A stretch of DNA of 64,000 bases, taken from contig CAWGFG010000007.1 of NCBI GenBank assembly GCA_963821815.1, positions 1 through 64,000 of the forward strand. Reading direction: 5' to 3'. A program made the translations under genes and the position numbers. The DNA is from JASGTU01 sp963821815. Lineage in GTDB: Bacteria; Chloroflexota; Anaerolineae; Caldilineales; Caldilineaceae. The notes under the pieces were generated by a model that worked only from the letters and a program-made list of their open reading frames with translations, ran no database searches and had not been told where the DNA came from. Each line of letters opens with the position of its first letter. The first letter of the stretch is position 1. Positions 1 through 9,344 of the stretch are shown here, in pieces.

Positions 1-427
1 GTTGCTCGGATGACCCTCTTGTAAATGTTGACGTACCAGAACCTCCTTGGGAGGTGATATATATGCCCGTGACACGGCGCACACAAACGCGCCACGAGGG
101 GCCACTAGATTAAAATCGGTTTGATGAGAGCGCATGTCATACTTTGGATAGATCTTGCAAAAAATGCAACGCTAAGGTTCCAATACGTCTGGATCAAGCG
201 CTATTCGCTAGTCGGGAAAAGTATTTGTAGCGTATATATACCGCGATTCTCGCTGGCATCCTCTATTGCACATTTCTGCGCAATTATTGGAGGCTCCCAA
301 TTTAAGAAGTTGTGGCGGCTATCGTGTGAACGCAGCGGAGCGCCCAGCACCTTGACGGGGAATCCAAGATGGTAGCTGTTCATTTGTCGCTTTCCGTACT
401 GATCGAGAAATCAAATAATAGTGAGCA
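1..427. other. No gene recognised
   Basis: Short reading frames on both strands show no familiar motif and no convincing ribosome binding site. The DUF2071 gene ends at 428 on the minus strand, so this stretch lies downstream of it. I see no hairpin followed by a T-run. Confidence 0.5.
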
Positions 428-1228
428 TCAGATCACGCGCCTCAGCGGCCAAGTAGCCACATCTAGCCGTTCCGAATAGTGCAGGATGGGTGGCGTGTCA
501 GGAAGCCGGAAGCCGCCGGCAGAGACGATTTCGTTGACGGGGAACTCGGCTTCGGCCGGCTGCAAGGGCCAGGGCAGATGATGGATGTCGGCGCTGTAGA
601 GCCCATGGTGATCTACGGCATAGAGGCAATATCGCTCTGCCAGCCAATGCTCCAACGTACCGGGCTTCGCGGGAAACGGTTGTCCCGTCGGTCGATAGCG
701 GGCAACAAAGGCCGCCGGCGCCGCGTTTCGATGGGTTCGCCGGCTCTGGTAATAGATCGTCTTGTCAGGTGGCACGTTCTGTAGCGTTGCCTGAGTGTGA
801 GCAATTAGATCCATCTGAGCGTGATAGTAGGGCAGTCGAAAAATCGATCGGGCCAGCAGCACGGCGATAGGGTTGGCGGCATCCAGGCTGAAAAAGTAGA
901 CACCGGGCCGGCTGCCATCTCCGGCTTTCACATAGGTACGCACATTCAACTCGGGAAAATGCGAAAGCCAAGGGACTGACGGCAATCCGCGTGGATGGAC
1001 ATCGGACATCTTGAACGGCACAACACTGAGCCATGCTTCGCCGTCAAGGGTATCCAGTTTCAGTGTACTGGGCACCAAAGCTCGCATGGCCTCCGGTGAC
1101 ATTGGCCAATGGGCGAAGAGCAGGTTCTGCCAACTCTGAGCCATTACCCAAGGTGTATCGGGCAGCGGCCAGGGTCTGTGATCAGTAAAGTCAAGCGACT
1201 GGTCGATTGAAGGACCAGTTTGAAACAT
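428..1228 (-). CDS. DUF2071 (YqjF-like) family protein
   Basis: A 266-residue soluble protein of the DUF2071/YqjF type (COG3361). Family features visible are the N-terminal 'FAHWPMSPEAMRALVP' segment, the 'DGEAWLSVVPFKMSDV' strand and the later 'YFFSLDA' and 'LARSIFRLPYYHA' segments. The function of the family is not established; no signal peptide or membrane segment is seen. I choose the ATG at 1228 because AGGAGAG lies seven bases upstream; the longer frame from 1255 opens with TTG and has no such signal. It stands alone, with an IS6 element just upstream. Confidence 0.85.
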   Translation of the reverse strand: MFQTGPSIDQSLDFTDHRPWPLPDTPWVMAQSWQNLLFAHWPMSPEAMRALVPSTLKLDTLDGEAWLSVVPFKMSDVHPRGLPSVPWLSHFPELNVRTYVKAGDGSRPGVYFFSLDAANPIAVLLARSIFRLPYYHAQMDLIAHTQATLQNVPPDKTIYYQSRRTHRNAAPAAFVARYRPTGQPFPAKPGTLEHWLAERYCLYAVDHHGLYSADIHHLPWPLQPAEAEFPVNEIVSAGGFRLPDTPPILHYSERLDVATWPLRRVI

Positions 1229-1334
1229 AGGTCTTCTCTCCTGGATAGAACCCAATTTTACCGTTGTTTACGCATTTCTTCAACGCTGCCTCCGACGACG
1301 CGAAGTGTATCTTTTTCGCTGAGGGGCAGGATTT

Positions 1335-2183
1335 GGCTCTGTTGCAAATAATCTTGGACTCAAGTAACGTTTGTACACATGAATCGACTCAATGTGAACC
1401 AAGGTAGCAACATGGCGGATCCGTTCAAATGGCGGCACTACGAATCTGAGATTATTCTCACCTGCGTTCGTTGGTATCTTCGTTACGCATTGAGCCACCG
1501 TGATCTGGAAGAAATCATGACCGAACGAGGCCTGTCCGTGGACCATTCTACGATCTTCCGTTGGGTTCAGCACTACGCTCCGGAGCTAGACAAGCGCTGT
1601 CGGCCACACCTGATGACAACGAATGATTCATGGCGTGTGGACGAGACCTACGTCAAGGTTCGAGGCAAATGGATGTATCTATACCGAGCTGTGGATTCGA
1701 CTGGACAGACAATAGACTTCCTCCTGAACGAGACCCGAAGCATCAGAGCCGCTAAACGGTTCTTCCGCCAGGTGTTGGGCAGACCAAACGTCAGTGCGCC
1801 TCGGGTCATTAATGTTGATAAGAACCCTTCTTACATCGGTGCCGTACGTGCTTTGAAGCAGGAACACCTGTTGCCTGCGCACTGCAAGCGACGGCCGAGT
1901 CGCTACATGAACAACATGGTGGAACAGGATCACCGTTTCATGAAACGCAGGATCAATCCAGGGTTGGACTTCGGATCCTACCCAACTGCCTGGCGGACGA
2001 TTCAGGGTTATGAGACGATGCACATGATACGGAAGGGCCAGATTAAGGGAGTTGACAAGGGCAATATCCAAGGTCAGAATGAGTTCATCTCCGGACTGTT
2101 TGGCCTCGGTGCGTAACTCCATATCGACCATTTCGTATCATCCTGACCACCTGACATTTACAGAGATTATTTGCAACACAACC
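1335..2183 (+). mobile_element. IS6-family insertion sequence
   Basis: An 849-bp element holding one DDE transposase. The ends are imperfect inverted repeats: left 1335-1355 begins GGCTCTGTTGCAAATAATC, and the complement of 2163-2183 begins GGTTGTGTTGCAAATAATC, 18 of 21 bases identical. GG-TCTGTTGCAAA is characteristic of IS6/IS26 ends. The flanking 8-mers (CAGGATTT left, GATTTTTC right) do not form the 8-bp direct repeat expected of a simple IS6 insertion. Confidence 0.85.
1412..2116 (+). CDS. IS6-family transposase
   Basis: A 234-residue DDE transposase. The opening 'MADPFKWRHYESEIIL' is the standard IS6 N-terminus, which is why I prefer the ATG at 1412 over the one at 1379. A helix-turn-helix ('HSTIFRWVQHYAPEL') follows. 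The catalytic triad is visible as the Asp in 'WRVDETYVK', the Asp in 'NVDKNPSY' and the Glu in 'MVEQDHRFMKRR'. No frameshift or internal stop is seen, so the copy may be active. It acts on the two terminal repeats at 1335 and 2183. Confidence 0.9.
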   Translation: MADPFKWRHYESEIILTCVRWYLRYALSHRDLEEIMTERGLSVDHSTIFRWVQHYAPELDKRCRPHLMTTNDSWRVDETYVKVRGKWMYLYRAVDSTGQTIDFLLNETRSIRAAKRFFRQVLGRPNVSAPRVINVDKNPSYIGAVRALKQEHLLPAHCKRRPSRYMNNMVEQDHRFMKRRINPGLDFGSYPTAWRTIQGYETMHMIRKGQIKGVDKGNIQGQNEFISGLFGLGA

Positions 2184-2240
2184 GATTTTTCGCAGGTTCA
2201 ATAAAAAGCCGGCTTAGGATGCGACCGGGCAACGTAGCGC

Positions 2241-3890
2241 TTATTGCATTAATAAGGTTGGCAAGAAGACACGCTGTGAAAGGTCGTTCTGGTTGCCATC
2301 ATCGCCATCATCCGGATCGCTGACGACGAAGACGGCATACAGGCCGGAACGATTGTGGCTTGCCGTTACCGTGCGTTTGGACTCGTTGTAGCTACTCTCC
2401 AGGCGCCGCCAACTGGACCCGTTGTAAAAATGGAGCGTGGGCGTGCCGTTATTCGCGGCCGCCGCAACGGACAGTTGGACCTGAAAATTGGCCGGACCGG
2501 CAAAGGTTCCAATCGGTCCGCCTGTCGTGCTGGACCGCACCAGCAGCACAAACGGATCACCCGCCCGTGGGATATTGGACAGCCCTGCCGGGACTCCACT
2601 CGCCGTGTTGACCGTCATGTTGAATGGCTCACCGACCGTACCGGAAGGCAACCCTAGCGTCAGGATCGTGTTCGGCAAATCTACGCGCACCGTCTGGTTA
2701 ACGGACTGATTGGGATGTACGGTTACGCCCGGCTGCAACAGCGTGTTGATCAGTTCGGGCAGGCTGTTGAGTTGCGCCAAGTCGCTGCCCCCACTCCGTC
2801 CGATGTCGATGCGCGTCGACCCCGTAAGCGATCCAACAGTCTGGATGAATCCGTCCAACGAACCCAGTACAGAATTGTAGAATAGGATCGTCTCATAGGC
2901 CTGGTTTACCTCACGCACGAAGATCGCGCCATTATTGGTGCGCCCGACAGTGAGTTGCGCCCCGGTAACAGGGTCCTGGTCAATCACGGTCTCCTGGGCA
3001 TTGATACGCGCGAGGGCTTCGCGCGGCAACCAGATCCCACCGAAGATCTGACCGATACCGCTAGCATTACGGCTTTCTCCCACAGACGTATTGTTGAGAA
3101 AGGCCTGCTGAGTCTGCACGCTCCAGGTTGGCGTCCCTCCTACGACTTGGGTCGTCACCGCATAGGGCGAACCGATGGGGCTGCCTCCTCCTATCGTCTG
3201 GGTGCGAGTTCCCGTATAGTCCATACGTACACCCGGGCGTACCCAATTAGGCGCGCGTGCGCCCTGGGTGGGCAATGCAAGGGCGCGGAAATTCGTCACG
3301 AGTAGCTGGACGGCGGATCCTTGGGTGGACCGGCTGTAAAACATCAGCAGCCCGTCGTTAGCATTAAATTCCCAGACTGTTTGCCCGCCTTGGGTAGTCG
3401 ATTGAAAACGTACCACCTGAACCGTCTGTCCCAAATATTGCTTGTTCAGGCGTGTCACACTCAAATTCTGGTTGGCGACAGCTTCCGCGCCGATAAGGAC
3501 GACGGGGTGAATCCAAAATTCGCCGACGGCGGGCAGTCCCGCCCTGGGTGCTGCGCCCAGGGGAATCAGCGCACCCGCGCCGTTGTCGCTCAGATTGTTC
3601 GCGAGGACCATGCTCCAACCGGCGTCCAGGCCTACCACATCGTACTGGATGATACCTCCTGCCGCGCCGCCACCGTCGAAATTGGCGCCGATCGTCTCAT
3701 ACGAGACGCGCACGCCGGGCCGAAACCAGGTTGGAGCCGGCAGATTACGCAACTGGGGAAAGAGGGCCACGAAGCCCTGTGATTCGCCCAGTTGATCGTC
3801 GGGCGGCTGTGCCCATGCTACCGAAGCCGGGCCTAACGACGCGACAACCGCCAGCCAAAACGCAAGTACAATTGAGTGCAATCGAGTCAT
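2241..3890 (-). CDS. Secreted protein with duplicated beta domain
   Basis: A 549-residue exported protein of unknown function. The ATG at 3890 is preceded by AGGAGA five bases away, which rules out the upstream start at 3953. Residues 1-27 are a signal peptide ending near 'SVAWA'. Two similar segments follow, each opening with 'RPGVR(V/M)' (about residues 45-200 and 215-350), suggesting a duplicated beta-rich domain. The C-terminal third is beta-rich ('GTPTLHFYNGSSWRRLES', 'SGLYAVFVVSD') and ends in 'RVFLPTLLMQ', a tail like that of the large secreted protein at 15724. Role unknown; cell-surface or extracellular location is inferred. Confidence 0.7.
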   Translation of the reverse strand: MTRLHSIVLAFWLAVVASLGPASVAWAQPPDDQLGESQGFVALFPQLRNLPAPTWFRPGVRVSYETIGANFDGGGAAGGIIQYDVVGLDAGWSMVLANNLSDNGAGALIPLGAAPRAGLPAVGEFWIHPVVLIGAEAVANQNLSVTRLNKQYLGQTVQVVRFQSTTQGGQTVWEFNANDGLLMFYSRSTQGSAVQLLVTNFRALALPTQGARAPNWVRPGVRMDYTGTRTQTIGGGSPIGSPYAVTTQVVGGTPTWSVQTQQAFLNNTSVGESRNASGIGQIFGGIWLPREALARINAQETVIDQDPVTGAQLTVGRTNNGAIFVREVNQAYETILFYNSVLGSLDGFIQTVGSLTGSTRIDIGRSGGSDLAQLNSLPELINTLLQPGVTVHPNQSVNQTVRVDLPNTILTLGLPSGTVGEPFNMTVNTASGVPAGLSNIPRAGDPFVLLVRSSTTGGPIGTFAGPANFQVQLSVAAAANNGTPTLHFYNGSSWRRLESSYNESKRTVTASHNRSGLYAVFVVSDPDDGDDGNQNDLSQRVFLPTLLMQ

Positions 3891-4017
3891 GAAATCTCCT
3901 ACAACCCTGAACCAACTGCCGGCAATGTCCATGTTTTGAAACCGTTGCGCCAAACGCCCTGCCAGCGCAAACTCCCTGAGGTTCGCTTCAATCCGGCAGA
4001 ATAGGTGGCTATCATAT

Positions 4018-4161
4018 ATGGGATGGTGTATTGGAACAACCTCGTTTACCGCGCCTGATCCGTGGTTCTGCGCGCCTTGGCATCCGGCGCTCGACGTCAG
4101 CCTTTTGCGGCGTGAGGTAGAACGAAGTTGGAACGCGGTGCAATATGCGCCGGAGAATTTA
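4018..4161 (+). pseudogene. 5' part of a gene split by Tn3 element
   Basis: An open frame from ATG 4018 reads to the last base before the transposon. The peptide includes 'APDPWFCAPWHP' and 'REVERSWNAVQYAPENL'. The codon boundary falls exactly at 4161, and the frame that resumes at 8183 is also on a codon boundary, so the two parts would join in frame. I do not recognise the family. That these are one gene is inference; in-frame joining has a one in three chance of being accidental. Confidence 0.35.
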
Positions 4162-4200
4162 GGGATATTTGCATATCCCCCCGAAAAGGTGCACTAAGGA
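4162..4200 (+). repeat. Tn3 terminal inverted repeat, left
   Basis: Begins GGGATATTTGCATATCCCCC and ends GGTGCACTAAGGA. It matches the complement of the right repeat at 36 of 39 positions. It lies one base beyond the tnpA stop codon. Confidence 0.92.
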
Positions 4201-4201
4201 T

Positions 4202-7200
4202 TTACCCAGAGGACAAGATCGGAATCTCCGCCAATTCTCGAATGATAGCGTCAATATCGATGTGTTCGGGTCCTCGGGTAAATTCATACCGGCCATAAAA
4301 GTTGACGTGCTGCCAAGCGAGCGGAGAGATCTGGCTGATCAGAGCGGCGCCTGAAGAGTCGCCACTTTCTTCTTTGTGCTCCAGCAGACTGGATAAGATG
4401 ACAGCGTTGTAATAGATGACGCAGTTGGTGATCAGGCGGCTGCACTCGTTCCAGAGTTGCTGTTCCTGTTCGGTTTTAAAGCGCAGCTTGCCGAAGTTGG
4501 CGTGGGAGACGGCTCGGCGCAACTGGTGGTAATTCTCGCCGCGGTTCAATGCACGTTGAACGTTACGGCGCAGCGGTGGAGAATCAATATAGTCCAGCAG
4601 ATAGAGGCTGCGGATGATATTGTCATACTCCCATAGGGCGCGCCTGGTTCTGTTTTTGCGTGCGTAAGCGCTGAGTTTGCCCACGATGATGTTCTGAGTG
4701 GTCGTCTTCAAGGCCAGAGAGAGCATGATGCGCTGGATATTCTCCTCTTCTGCTGTGATGAGGTCGGTGTTGATTTTGCGAATGGGTTGAAGCAGCATTT
4801 CTCCATACTGACTGGGGTGTTTGAATCCATAGAGCCCTGTCCTGACCTTGTCTTGGATATCCCGATAGCGGGGCGCAAACTGATAGCCAAACAGGTGGAG
4901 AATGGCGAAGTTGACCTCGTTTGTTCCATGTGTGTCGGTGGAGTGCACATCAGGCTGGATGTCAGTCGTGTTGTTGAAGAGCAGATCGAAAACATAGTGG
5001 CTTTCATGCTCGTTGGCGCCGATAATGCGGGCATTGACGGGGATATGATTGGCCACCAAGGTGTAGGAGACGATGCCCTTTTTCAACCCGAAATATTTGG
5101 GCGAGTGGCGGGCGTTGATGGTGTGGATACGGGTTTCAAATTTCTGGCCATCACTGCTGGAATGGACAGCTTCGCCGATATTGTAGTGTTGGAAGATGGA
5201 GAGTTCGGCAGTAGCGTTGCTGACCCTATCATTGGCTTCCTTGAGCGTTTCCAATCGAATAAAGTTATCGGAGGTGCTGGCCAGCGTGTGGTAGCTCATA
5301 TCGGAGATTTCGCCCATTCTGCCCAGCCCCATATTCGTACCCCAGGCCACCAGACAGGCATTGATAGCGAATTCGTTTGCAGGTCGTTTGACGTAGCGTC
5401 CCAGGACATGATCAAAGGCACTCATGAATCCGCACTTCTGGTCGACAAAATGGAGCAAGCTGGCAATATCCACCTGGCCCAGTGAGTCATAGAAGGGATG
5501 ATTTACCGCCTCATTGCTGCGCGGTGATTGAAGGATCCACTCGGGTGCCCCCCGGGCGCGCTGACCCCGTCTTTTAATCTGGAAGTGTTCGTTTTCACCA
5601 CTCGCAATGCGTTGGTTGACGGCTACCAAGCGTTCCTCGAGTAGCTGTTCGAGGGAGGCCAGGTGTTCCTGGATAGGTTGATTGAGGACGGTATGGCCAG
5701 CAGCAGCCATCAATTCTTCCTTCTTCTTCCACTGGCGATCGTCGATTAGGTCATCCTCAAAGCTGCGGAAGCGTACGCTATCTCGACAGAATATATCTCC
5801 TGCTTCCAGTCCATTGCACAACAGCCGATAGACCAGAAACTCATAGCGATCCACAAGCAGGCGTTTCGCGCCGTGCTGCGCAGCGGCACTGCCTCCGAGC
5901 GCGGATACGTCTGGGATAACCAGGTAGCGTTTGAGATTGCTTGGGATGAATCGGGTTGGAAAGTCAGTGGTAGCATATTGCGTCAGCGGTTTCTCCTTGC
6001 GAAATGCTGTTTTGAGAAAATCTACGGCCTCCAGCAAGGGAGCCCGTGATCTAGATGCAGCGAAATCAACCGCCAGCAGAATGGGCCGCAGGTTGCGCTT
6101 GAATTGATGGACCAGGGTATCAATGTGGTCCCATTGAAAGGCAGCTTCGTCGAAACGGGTGTTGGTGACGATATGGTCTGCGATACGGTCCAGCTTCTGA
6201 CGCTCCAGGATTGCAAATGCTCTGGCCTGTACGGCCTGAAATGGCGTATCTTCATCAATGTTGCCGTCGGTAAACAGCTTCAGGACCTGTCCAGCCTTCT
6301 GCAGGTTCTGATTGCGCTCGACTTGGAACCCATATACCCGTTCTTTAGCCGCACTCTTTGCCTGGTCGGTGTAGCGTCTGTCGTTGTAGATGAGGCTGTT
6401 GATCAGGTTGTCGTGCAGTCGCTGATAGCGGTGGTAGACAAAGCAAAGCAGGTAGACATCGATGACATGCTCGTCCAGTTGCTTCAATCTGAAGACGGAG
6501 TAATAGGTTACCAGCGAAGCATAGTACTTGATGCTCTCACTAGAAATGTCCAGGAGGGGTAATACCTGTTTGGCCAGGAGATAGAGGGGTTGGATATGCT
6601 CGCCGCGTGCCAGCTCACGTTTGATTTCGCCAAAACTGAAATCTTTAGGCTCGCGCTTCAGCAACGTGATTTCATACAGGCCCAGTGGATCATCCGTCAG
6701 GCGTCGAAAAGCCTCGCGATCAGAATCATTCACATGCGTACGTACGACGATGACAAGCCGATTCTGTTCATGTGTTAGCGCCTGGCTGATGGTATCTTGC
6801 AGGAGGCTGTATCCAGGCGCCACGATGCGTTGTTCATCCAGATACTGCATGAGCTCCCGCAGGACATAGACCGGTTTGCTGGAAATCTTGGCTGCCTGTC
6901 GAGCTTTGGCCTGTAGATGCTGACGCTCCTCAGCCCCGCAGAACCGATATCGGCAGAGCTCAAGGATAAGGCGCCGTTGTCTGAGATTGGTCCGCTTATT
7001 CACCGGCTGCAAATCATCAAGCTTGATATGAGGAAAGTATCGCTCCAAGATGTACTGGACATCTTCCTCGACCCCATGGAAATCAAATGTAAAAAACATC
7101 TGTTTCGCTTTGAAGTAGCCAAGCTGCAAAATGAAATGGCACTGCGTATTTTCAGCGCGTAAATCTCGAAGTAACTCTTTTTCTGCTTGGGACAGGGTAA

Positions 7201-7312
7201 AATATTCGATCTGTTCATCTTGAGTGAAGCGAGGTCATCCGTAAAGCGTTTCGATTTCAGTCTGGCTCAGAATCCGCAAGCGTTTCTGGATTATCTCTGT
7301 TTCCCGTTGCAT
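4202..7312 (-). pseudogene. Tn3-family transposase, in-frame TGA
   Basis: Encodes a Tn3-type DDE transposase of just over 1000 residues: N-terminal DUF4158 region and C-terminal catalytic domain. Visible catalytic motifs are 'HSSSDGQKF', 'DVHSTDTHGTNEVNF' and 'NRGENYHQLRRAV'. The true start is ATG 7312 with AAAGGG upstream, reading 'MQRETEIIQKRLRILSQ' and 'TEIETLYG'. A TGA at 7235-7237 then interrupts the frame, which continues 'PRFTQDEQIEYFTLSQAEKE' without any shift. Family members have a Leu or Arg codon here. Re-initiation at TTG 7129 would lose about 60 N-terminal residues used in end binding, so the gene is probably dead. Confidence 0.88.
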
Positions 7313-7494
7313 GGCTGGCCCTTTCAGCACTTGGTGTTTGAGTTTTGTGTGGGGCTCCTTGACATTGTATAACCGGAGGGGGAGTCTGAGGCCAAATAGG
7401 GTATACTCATACGAAACCATCCAAACGGGCGGTATAGTTACTGAAATAACCATCTATACTGTACTGTTTCTAGCAAACCACTTATACTGTACCC
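7313..7494. promoter_or_regulatory. Divergent tnpA/tnpR control region, likely res site
   Basis: The 182-bp gap between divergent tnpA and tnpR is where Tn3 elements keep promoters and the resolution site. The 10-mer TATACTGTAC occurs twice in direct orientation, at 7455-7464 and 7483-7492, 28 bp apart. Related strings (GTATAC near 7401, GGTATAGTTACTG near 7431) lie further upstream. The second copy ends two bases before the tnpR start. Assignment as res subsites is inferred from position and repetition. Confidence 0.5.
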
Positions 7495-8122
7495 ATGCGT
7501 ATCTACCCATACTTAAGAGCAAGCACAAACGAGCAGGATGCAAACCGTGCCAGAAAGACCTTGGTCCAGTTTGTCGAAGAAGCAAGCCAAACGGTCAGTA
7601 CATGGTTCATTGAGAATGAGAGCGGCGCAACACTCAAGCGGCCTGAATTATTCCGGCTGCTAGAGGTGGCTCAAAGTGGGGATGTGCTGCTGGTCGAGCA
7701 GGTAGACCGGATCAGTCGCCTGAATGCTGAGGATCTGGGAAAGTCTCAAGAGTATCATCATCGGCAAAGGGATTCGCATTGTGGCACTTGATCTGCCAAC
7801 TTCCCACCAGTTCATGAAGGATAAGGAGGATGCATTCACCCAGCGGATTCTATCTGCTGTCAATTCCATGTTGCTGGATATGCTGGCTGCTGTTGCCCGT
7901 AAAGATTATGAGGATCGCCGTCGCCGTCAGTCCGAAGGCATCGAGAAAGCCAGAACTGAGGGGAAATACAGAGGCCGACAGATCAATGAAAAGCTCCATC
8001 GGAACATCGAGGCCTTGCTACGAGATAAGAAAAGCTACACTGAGATCGTGGATATCCTCGGTTGCTCGCGCTCCACTATCGCAGCAGTCAAAAAACGAGC
8101 TATACAGGCAGGTAGGCTATAG
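7495..8122 (+). pseudogene. Serine resolvase tnpR, frameshifted
   Basis: A small serine recombinase of the resolvase family. The catalytic Ser is residue 10 in 'YLRASTNEQDANRARK', and the 'VEQVDRISRLNAED' motif follows. After 'LNAED' the frame is lost; it resumes one frame over as 'WESLKSIIIGKGIRIVALD' and runs through the helix-turn-helix 'YTEIVDILGCSRSTIAAVKK' to the stop at 8122. The junction codons GAT-CTG-GGA would read GAT-TGG-GAA if the C at about 7735 were removed, so a one-base insertion explains the break. A sequencing error cannot be excluded. Divergent from tnpA, with which it would share res. Confidence 0.88.
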
Positions 8123-8143
8123 CTACTTGCTGATATCCCCTAT

Positions 8144-8182
8144 CCCTTAGTGCACCTTTTCGAGGGGATATGCAAAAATCCC
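8144..8182 (-). repeat. Tn3 terminal inverted repeat, right
   Basis: Begins CCCTTAGTGCACCTTTTCG and ends TGCAAAAATCCC. Its complement matches the left end at 36 of 39 positions. The outermost bases GGG are typical of Tn3-family ends. Confidence 0.92.
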
Positions 8183-8437
8183 GGTAACGGATTCACTACC
8201 GACGACGAGTGGCATCAAGTGGAGATTCGTCACGCCACCAGACGTCTGCGCATGGCCGTAATTTTCCCGAAGCAGAGCCCCTGTCGCACCGCCCTGCTGC
8301 AAGAGCGCAGCCGCAATCGAACTACGCAACTTAACAATAATTTTTATGTCAAGTTAGCCGATGGACGACAGATGGTTCAGTGGGAGACAGACACGGTTCG
8401 GCATCTGGAAGTCTACACGTTGCGCTGGCACTGGTAA
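8183..8437 (+). pseudogene. 3' part of a gene split by Tn3 element
   Basis: From the first base after the transposon an open frame of 84 codons runs to TAA at 8435-8437. It contains 'RHATRRLRMAVIFPKQ', 'RSRNRTTQL' and ends 'DTVRHLEVYTLRWHW', which reads like the conserved C-terminus of a real protein. Its frame matches that of the open segment ending at 4161. I do not recognise the family. The stretch from 8438 to 8700 has no further gene. Confidence 0.4.
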
Positions 8438-8700
8438 GCATCGTTGCGAGGCTGGGAAACCTGGCTCAGAATGCGTATGTCGGATGATTCTCGACCTGAA
8501 CTTTGGCCAGTTGAATGTCTGTTGCGCCTATCTGCGAGAATATGTGCGGCGCCCTCTCTATCTGCTATGCGTATTCCAGAGCAGCAAAGTCAATTTCACC
8601 CGGCACGAACTCACGCTGCCAGGCGGTTGGCGCGAGAGGATGGATCGAAGTAAGATAATCCTCAGTGCTAGGCCGAGTGTGAGGCGAGGAGAGACCAGCT

Positions 8701-8940
8701 ATGCCGACCAAACAACATGTACATTTAGAACGTAAAGGTGAAGGCCAAACACTGCGCATACCACAAGGATTTGAACTAACAAGCGACGAGGCTATTCTGT
8801 ACAAAGAAGGCGATCGCTTGATCATCGAGCCCGTCCAGAAGCCTTCTCTGCTCGCTCTATTGGCGACGCTAGAACCGATTACCGAATCCTTTCCCGATCT
8901 CGACGAAGGCCTGCCGCCACTTGACGACATCGTGTTCTAG
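8701..8940 (+). CDS. vapB: VapB-type antitoxin
   Basis: A 79-residue antitoxin with an AbrB/SpoVT-like N-terminal DNA-binding half ('LRIPQGFELTSDEAILYKEG') and an acidic C-terminal tail ending 'DLDEGLPPLDDIVF' that would wrap the toxin. GAGGAGAG lies just upstream of the ATG. The stop is followed after two bases by the vapC start, so translation is coupled. VapB usually represses its own operon together with VapC; I did not identify the operator. Confidence 0.85.
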   Translation: MPTKQHVHLERKGEGQTLRIPQGFELTSDEAILYKEGDRLIIEPVQKPSLLALLATLEPITESFPDLDEGLPPLDDIVF

Positions 8941-8942
8941 AT

Positions 8943-9344
8943 ATGGCCTACACGCACCTGCTTGATACGAATATCATCTCCGATTTGGTGCGCAATCCAG
9001 CCGGTGCTGTCAATCAGCAGATCGCTTCCGTGGGCGAGGCGAACGTCTGCACCAGCATCGTGGTGGCGTGCGAGTTGCGCTTTGGCGTGCGTAAGAGCGG
9101 CTCGCTTCGGTTACAGCAACAATTGGGGCAGATTCTCGAACTGCTGGCTGTGCTGCCATTTGATGCGCCTGCCGACGCCCACTATGCCGAGATTCGCACA
9201 CGATTGGAACAACAAGGCACTCCCATCGGCCCCAACGACTTGCTCATCGCCGCCCATGCTCTGGCGTTAAATGTGACGTTGGTCAGCGCGAATCTACGTG
9301 AGTTTGAACGGGTTCCTGACCTTAAGGTGGTCAATTGGCTCTAA
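8943..9344 (+). CDS. vapC: VapC-type PIN-domain toxin
   Basis: A 133-residue PIN-domain ribonuclease, full length for VapC. The acidic metal-binding residues are present: Asp8 in 'HLLDTNIISDL', Glu44 in 'VACELRFGVR' and Asp99 in 'IGPNDLLIAAHAL'. The C-terminus 'TLVSANLREFERVPDLKVVNW' is typical of the family. The gene is intact, unlike the two other toxin genes in this window. Known VapC toxins cut tRNA or rRNA; the target here is unknown. Confidence 0.92.
   Translation: MAYTHLLDTNIISDLVRNPAGAVNQQIASVGEANVCTSIVVACELRFGVRKSGSLRLQQQLGQILELLAVLPFDAPADAHYAEIRTRLEQQGTPIGPNDLLIAAHALALNVTLVSANLREFERVPDLKVVNWL

Larger units (their letters stand above)
4162..8182. mobile_element. Tn3-family transposon, probably inactive
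   Basis: A 4021-bp element with 39-bp terminal inverted repeats (4162-4200 and 8144-8182, 36 of 39 identical). It carries divergent tnpA (minus) and tnpR (plus) with a res-like region between them and no cargo gene. tnpA is broken by an in-frame TGA and tnpR by a one-base insertion. Flanking 5-mers (ATTTA left, GGTAA right) differ, so the usual 5-bp target duplication is absent, consistent with an adjacent deletion or later rearrangement. Confidence 0.92.

Noticed and set aside
7235..7237. TGA in tnpA as a selenocysteine or programmed readthrough codon
   Set aside because: Transposases of this family have no selenocysteine and no SECIS-like hairpin is evident after the codon; a nonsense mutation is simpler, and tnpR is also broken.
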